From Alphaproteobacteria bacterium (GTDB lineage: Bacteria; Pseudomonadota; Alphaproteobacteria; RUG11792), in contig BNWD01000002.1 of the NCBI GenBank assembly GCA_025998575.1, positions 1 through 27,348 on the forward strand: DNA of 27,348 nt, read 5' to 3'. Within the stretch, counting starts at the first letter, position 1. Each line of letters opens with the position of its first letter. Under the pieces are notes generated by a model. That model saw only the letters and a list, made by a program, of their open reading frames with translations. It did not search any database and was not told the DNA's origin. The translations under genes were made by a program, and so were the position numbers. Of the stretch, positions 25,311 to 27,348 are shown piece by piece.

Positions 25311-25403
25311 GGAAGGAGTTATGTAGATCCCCCTAGGTGGGCTGGTGTTAAAGATGAAGTCCTTTACCATAAAAACATTAAGAGAGTATTAACAAATCTG
25401 TAA
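25311..25403 (+). pseudogene. short coding-like fragment, unidentified
   Basis: An open stretch of 30 codons reads GRSYVDPPRWAGVKDEVLYH and then KNIKRVLTNL before TAA. It has no start codon or upstream reading, and it is richer in G and C than its surroundings, which suggests a remnant of a real gene. I do not recognise it. The rest of 25200-25590 shows nothing. Confidence 0.3.
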
Positions 25404-25589
25404 ATTCCATGTAAAAAAATGAATTTCTAAATGTATGGGAAAATTATTGGCAATAACTATTTTGTGGAAACTGTATAAAATGTCAGCGATACTATAATAA
25501 CAAAGTATGCGCGTAATCAATTACAAGGTATGTAATGCATAAGAAGCTCTTTAGAGTTTCTTTTTGAGTTAAAACTATGTAGCTTTTAT

Positions 25590-25991
25590 GCAGAGGGTTT
25601 TATCACCAAGCAATTTAAACGAAAAGCTACAGCATTCTTTTTACAAGGTAATAATTTAGCGCTGAGTTGTAATACTATACTAAACATGTTTTTGGCTTCG
25701 TAACTATATGTTCTCTATAAAATTTTAGTCGTCATTTCAATGAATCTCCTCCTGTCAGCATCAGTCCATATTCTGATCCCATTCTCTTTTTTTGAATATA
25801 AGTTAAAGAACATTAAATCAGCGCTATTCTTCAAAAGCCATTTCCTTCACGCTACAGTTATGACAGCCTCCTCTCTTTGTAACTATTACAATACTTACAC
25901 TCCACAATATACATACAAACTTATCTCGCAAATATGCTCAAACCTATTATCTATATTATAACGCCCACAACCGCAACCGGTTGCCAATCCC
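25590..25991 (-). mobile_element. IS1-like insertion sequence remnant, copy B
   Basis: The upstream terminus is at 25991-25971, on the plus strand CCGCAACCGGTTGCCAAT. About 65 bases inward the frame reads MYIVECKYCNSYKERRLS (zinc-ribbon start), then REGNGF.RIALI (helix-turn-helix region). The second CxxC is deleted. After EYGLMLTGGDSLK a deletion removes the AFEV segment. The InsB C-terminus follows as HIVTKPKTCLV.YYNSALNYY, LVKRML and, after a frameshift, KLLGDK. Copies A and B share CTTATATTCAAAAAAAGAG exactly. It is clearly inactive. Confidence 0.68.
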
Positions 25992-26037
25992 ATGATTTTA
26001 TGAATGATAATTGAGAAAGATAGATTGGATGATCAGA

Positions 26038-26330
26038 ATATGCACTGTTTTAGTGCATTTGAGGTAGGAAGAGACCGAAATTCGTTAAAAAGACTGCTAA
26101 ACAAGATGTCTCATCTGAATATAAAACTATATGTACCGATGCAAATTACTCGTACAAAAAATAATTCCTAAGTTTATACAGCATATAGTTACAAAGCATA
26201 AGATATGTTTAGTAAAGTCTTACAACTCAATGCGAAGATATTATCTTGCAAAAAGAACGCTAGAACTTTTAGCAAAATTGCTTGGTGATAAATTTAATCG
26301 TCACTGGAAATAGTTTCAAATTCGCATCCT
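26038..26330 (+). mobile_element. IS1-like remnant, copy D (InsB C-terminal part)
   Basis: This fragment is on the opposite strand to copies A-C and carries the distal transposase. It reads CFSAFEVGRDRNSLKRLLNK from 26038, then with a frameshift CTDANYSYKK, whose Asp is the likely second catalytic residue of the DDE set. After another shift it reads IIPKFIQHIVTKHKICLVKS, YNSMRRYYLAKRTLELLAKL and LGDKFNRHWK, ending at 26313. A worn terminus (CGTCACTGGAAAT) follows. The segment of the family with RKT...YSKS between YLAR and LEL is missing. It abuts copy B tail to tail with about 45 bases between them and lies 50 bases before the tRNA-Glu gene. Confidence 0.68.
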
Positions 26331-26343
26331 GTATAATTAATGC

Positions 26344-26372
26344 TTGCGGAATGTTGATAAATCTGGAATAAT
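26344..26372 (+). promoter_or_regulatory. promoter of the tRNA-Glu/tRNA-Lys pair
   Basis: TTGCGG at 26344-26349, a 17-base spacer, and AATAAT at 26367-26372. This places the transcription start at or just before the first tRNA base at 26381. Confidence 0.45.
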
Positions 26373-26380
26373 ATATGAAA

Positions 26381-26456
26381 GTCTCCTTCGTCTAGAGGTC
26401 TAGGACACAGCCCTCTCACGGCTGCAACACGGGTTCAAATCCCGTAGGAGACGCCA
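26381..26456 (+). tRNA. tRNA-Glu (anticodon CUC)
   Basis: Acceptor stem GTCTCCT/AGGAGAC, discriminator G, and encoded CCA. The anticodon stem CAGCC/GGCTG encloses the loop CTCTCAC, giving anticodon CUC, which reads GAG. The T arm is CGGGTTCAAATCCCG. All arms pair well, so the gene looks functional. A UUC tRNA-Glu must exist elsewhere to read GAA. Confidence 0.95.
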
Positions 26457-26464
26457 TTTATTTT

Positions 26465-26540
26465 GGGCGCCTAGCTCAGTTGGTAGAGCAACTGACTCTT
26501 AATCAGTGGGTCATAGGTTCGAATCCTATGGCGCCCACCA
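26465..26540 (+). tRNA. tRNA-Lys (anticodon CUU)
   Basis: Acceptor GGGCGCC/GGCGCCC, discriminator A, and encoded CCA. The anticodon stem ACTGA/TCAGT has the loop CTCTTAA, giving CUU, which reads AAG. The T arm is ATAGGTTCGAATCCTAT. It lies 8 bases after tRNA-Glu and is surely co-transcribed. No terminator with a stable stem follows. Confidence 0.95.
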
Positions 26541-26791
26541 CATTAAATTTGAATTTTTATTATTTCTTCTATTGAGTTTCGGAAACGCATTGTAACTTAG
26601 ATTGCGTACTTAATTTCGAAGAAAATTACAACTCGAAAGACGACGCATTACATGACAAATTCATACTGTTAAAACGATACATTACAGCATTAGTTATTTC
26701 AGATGTTTTTGCGAATTATCATTTTCATTAATTATAATTGAACAATAATACTTCTTAAACATGCAAAACATTTGAAATAATGTCAAATATT

Positions 26792-26960
26792 GGAAACTAG
26801 CCAACTATTCACGGCCATAACAACAGTTAAGTTTATCACCAAGCAACTTTACGGAAAGCTCCAATGATTCTTTTTGATAGTGCAATCTTGCAAGATAATA
26901 TCCTAACACTGAGTTGTAATATACTCAGGGATTGGGCATTTTTATTTTCTTAAGATTCAT
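26792..26960 (-). mobile_element. IS1-like remnant, copy E (distal end with terminus)
   Basis: On the minus strand it reads VYYNSVLGYYLARLHYQKES and then LELSVKLLGDKLNCCYGRE before the stop. It therefore keeps the YNS...YLAR...LEL..KLLGDK signature, including the part between YLAR and LEL that is lost in B and D. The opposite terminus is at 26792-26813, on the plus strand GAAACTAGCCAACTATTCAC, which is an inverted match to the upstream ends of A-C. It supplies the second terminal inverted repeat of the family. The reading upstream of 26930 is broken. Confidence 0.62.
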
Positions 26961-27348
26961 ATAATATTTGAGCCATTGCAGAAGTAGGCGTAAATCACAA
27001 CCTTTCAACATAATCGCATGAGTGATATTTTTGTAGTAATGTTTTTTCTTACACTTTGGCGCGCTCTTTTATTATGAACTCCTGAGTTGTATCTATGAAG
27101 ATTAATATCTTTAAATATTGCATAGATTGTTATCATAAGACAGTATTCTTTGTTACACACACTCCAATGCATGACAAGCCAAAAACAAATATTACACGTC
27201 AATTACTATCATTTTATTGACAGCATATATATGTGCATTTTGAAAGATCTCCAAAGATGCATTTTTATCAATACCGCAACAATATATACTTTAAAAGTAA
27301 TTGAATTGGTCAATTAAGATATGCTTTTTATCTGTTGCAATTGTTCTT
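26961..27348. other. AT-rich terminal gap
   Basis: The last 390 bases hold no gene that I can support. A minus-strand open frame at 27005-27202 has no Shine-Dalgarno and no motif. It may include more of IS copy E in decayed form. The stretch between tRNA-Lys and copy E (26541-26791) is also empty. Confidence 0.4.

Noticed and set aside
27005-27202. 65-codon minus-strand frame near the window end
   Set aside because: No start signals and no recognisable motif. It may be decayed DNA beside IS copy E.
1-27348. CRISPR array, plasmid or prophage origin, or a reassigned genetic code
   Set aside because: No regularly spaced repeats are visible and there is no cluster of phage genes beyond the lone terminase. 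TGG is used for Trp and TGA ends genes such as rplS and hfq.

Overview
The window looks like a chromosomal segment of an AT-rich alphaproteobacterium with a reduced genome, probably host-associated. The evidence is the three-gene proton-translocating transhydrogenase (pntAA-pntAB-pntB), a gene-transfer-agent-type large terminase, an AddB-like protein of alphaproteobacterial type, housekeeping genes with typical alphaproteobacterial relatives, and long AT-rich gaps full of decayed genes and insertion-sequence debris. A more exact placement (Rickettsiales- or Holosporales-like) is inference only.

Layout. 1-979 is AT-rich with nothing I can assign. 1025-2275 is mtaB, behind its own sigma70-like promoter. 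2276-5385 is a graveyard on the minus strand. It holds a broken secreted-protein gene (3656-4350) that keeps its promoter, Shine-Dalgarno and signal peptide, an IS1-like transposase remnant (4419-4841), a coding-like fragment that ends at the IS terminus, and a small secreted protein gene (5090-5383). 5538-7406 is acetyl-CoA synthetase. 7788-8495 is trmD. A promoter at 8626 starts a tight run rplS-metG-gpsA-addB-like-tpiA. A second run is rpsA-SemiSWEET-thiN, and a third is pntAA-pntAB-pntB. rpsA and pntAA share an unusual -10/leader motif. A predicted small structured RNA (19684-19812, minus) and a lone terminase gene (19845-21107, minus) come next. An interleaved palindrome separates the terminase from the divergent hfq-alr pair. 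A secreted M48 metalloprotease with its own promoter follows (22838-24184). The last 3 kb holds fragments of at least four more IS1-like copies, a small unidentified gene, and the tRNA-Glu(CUC) and tRNA-Lys(CUU) pair.

How the genes fit together. mtaB, trmD, metG, rplS, rpsA, hfq and the two tRNAs belong to translation and RNA metabolism. acs supplies acetyl-CoA. tpiA and gpsA connect glyceraldehyde-3-phosphate and DHAP to glycerol-3-phosphate for lipids. The transhydrogenase makes NADPH from the proton gradient, and alr makes D-alanine for peptidoglycan. The SemiSWEET-thiN overlap suggests, without proving, a link between import and thiamine pyrophosphate synthesis.

Most notable: the IS1-like family reconstructed from fragments that no intact reading frame reveals, the candidate small RNA with promoter, GAAA-capped hairpin and terminator, the retained terminase with all visible catalytic residues, an AddB that has lost its N-terminal ATPase region and nuclease motif, and an Hfq with changed RNA-binding residues.
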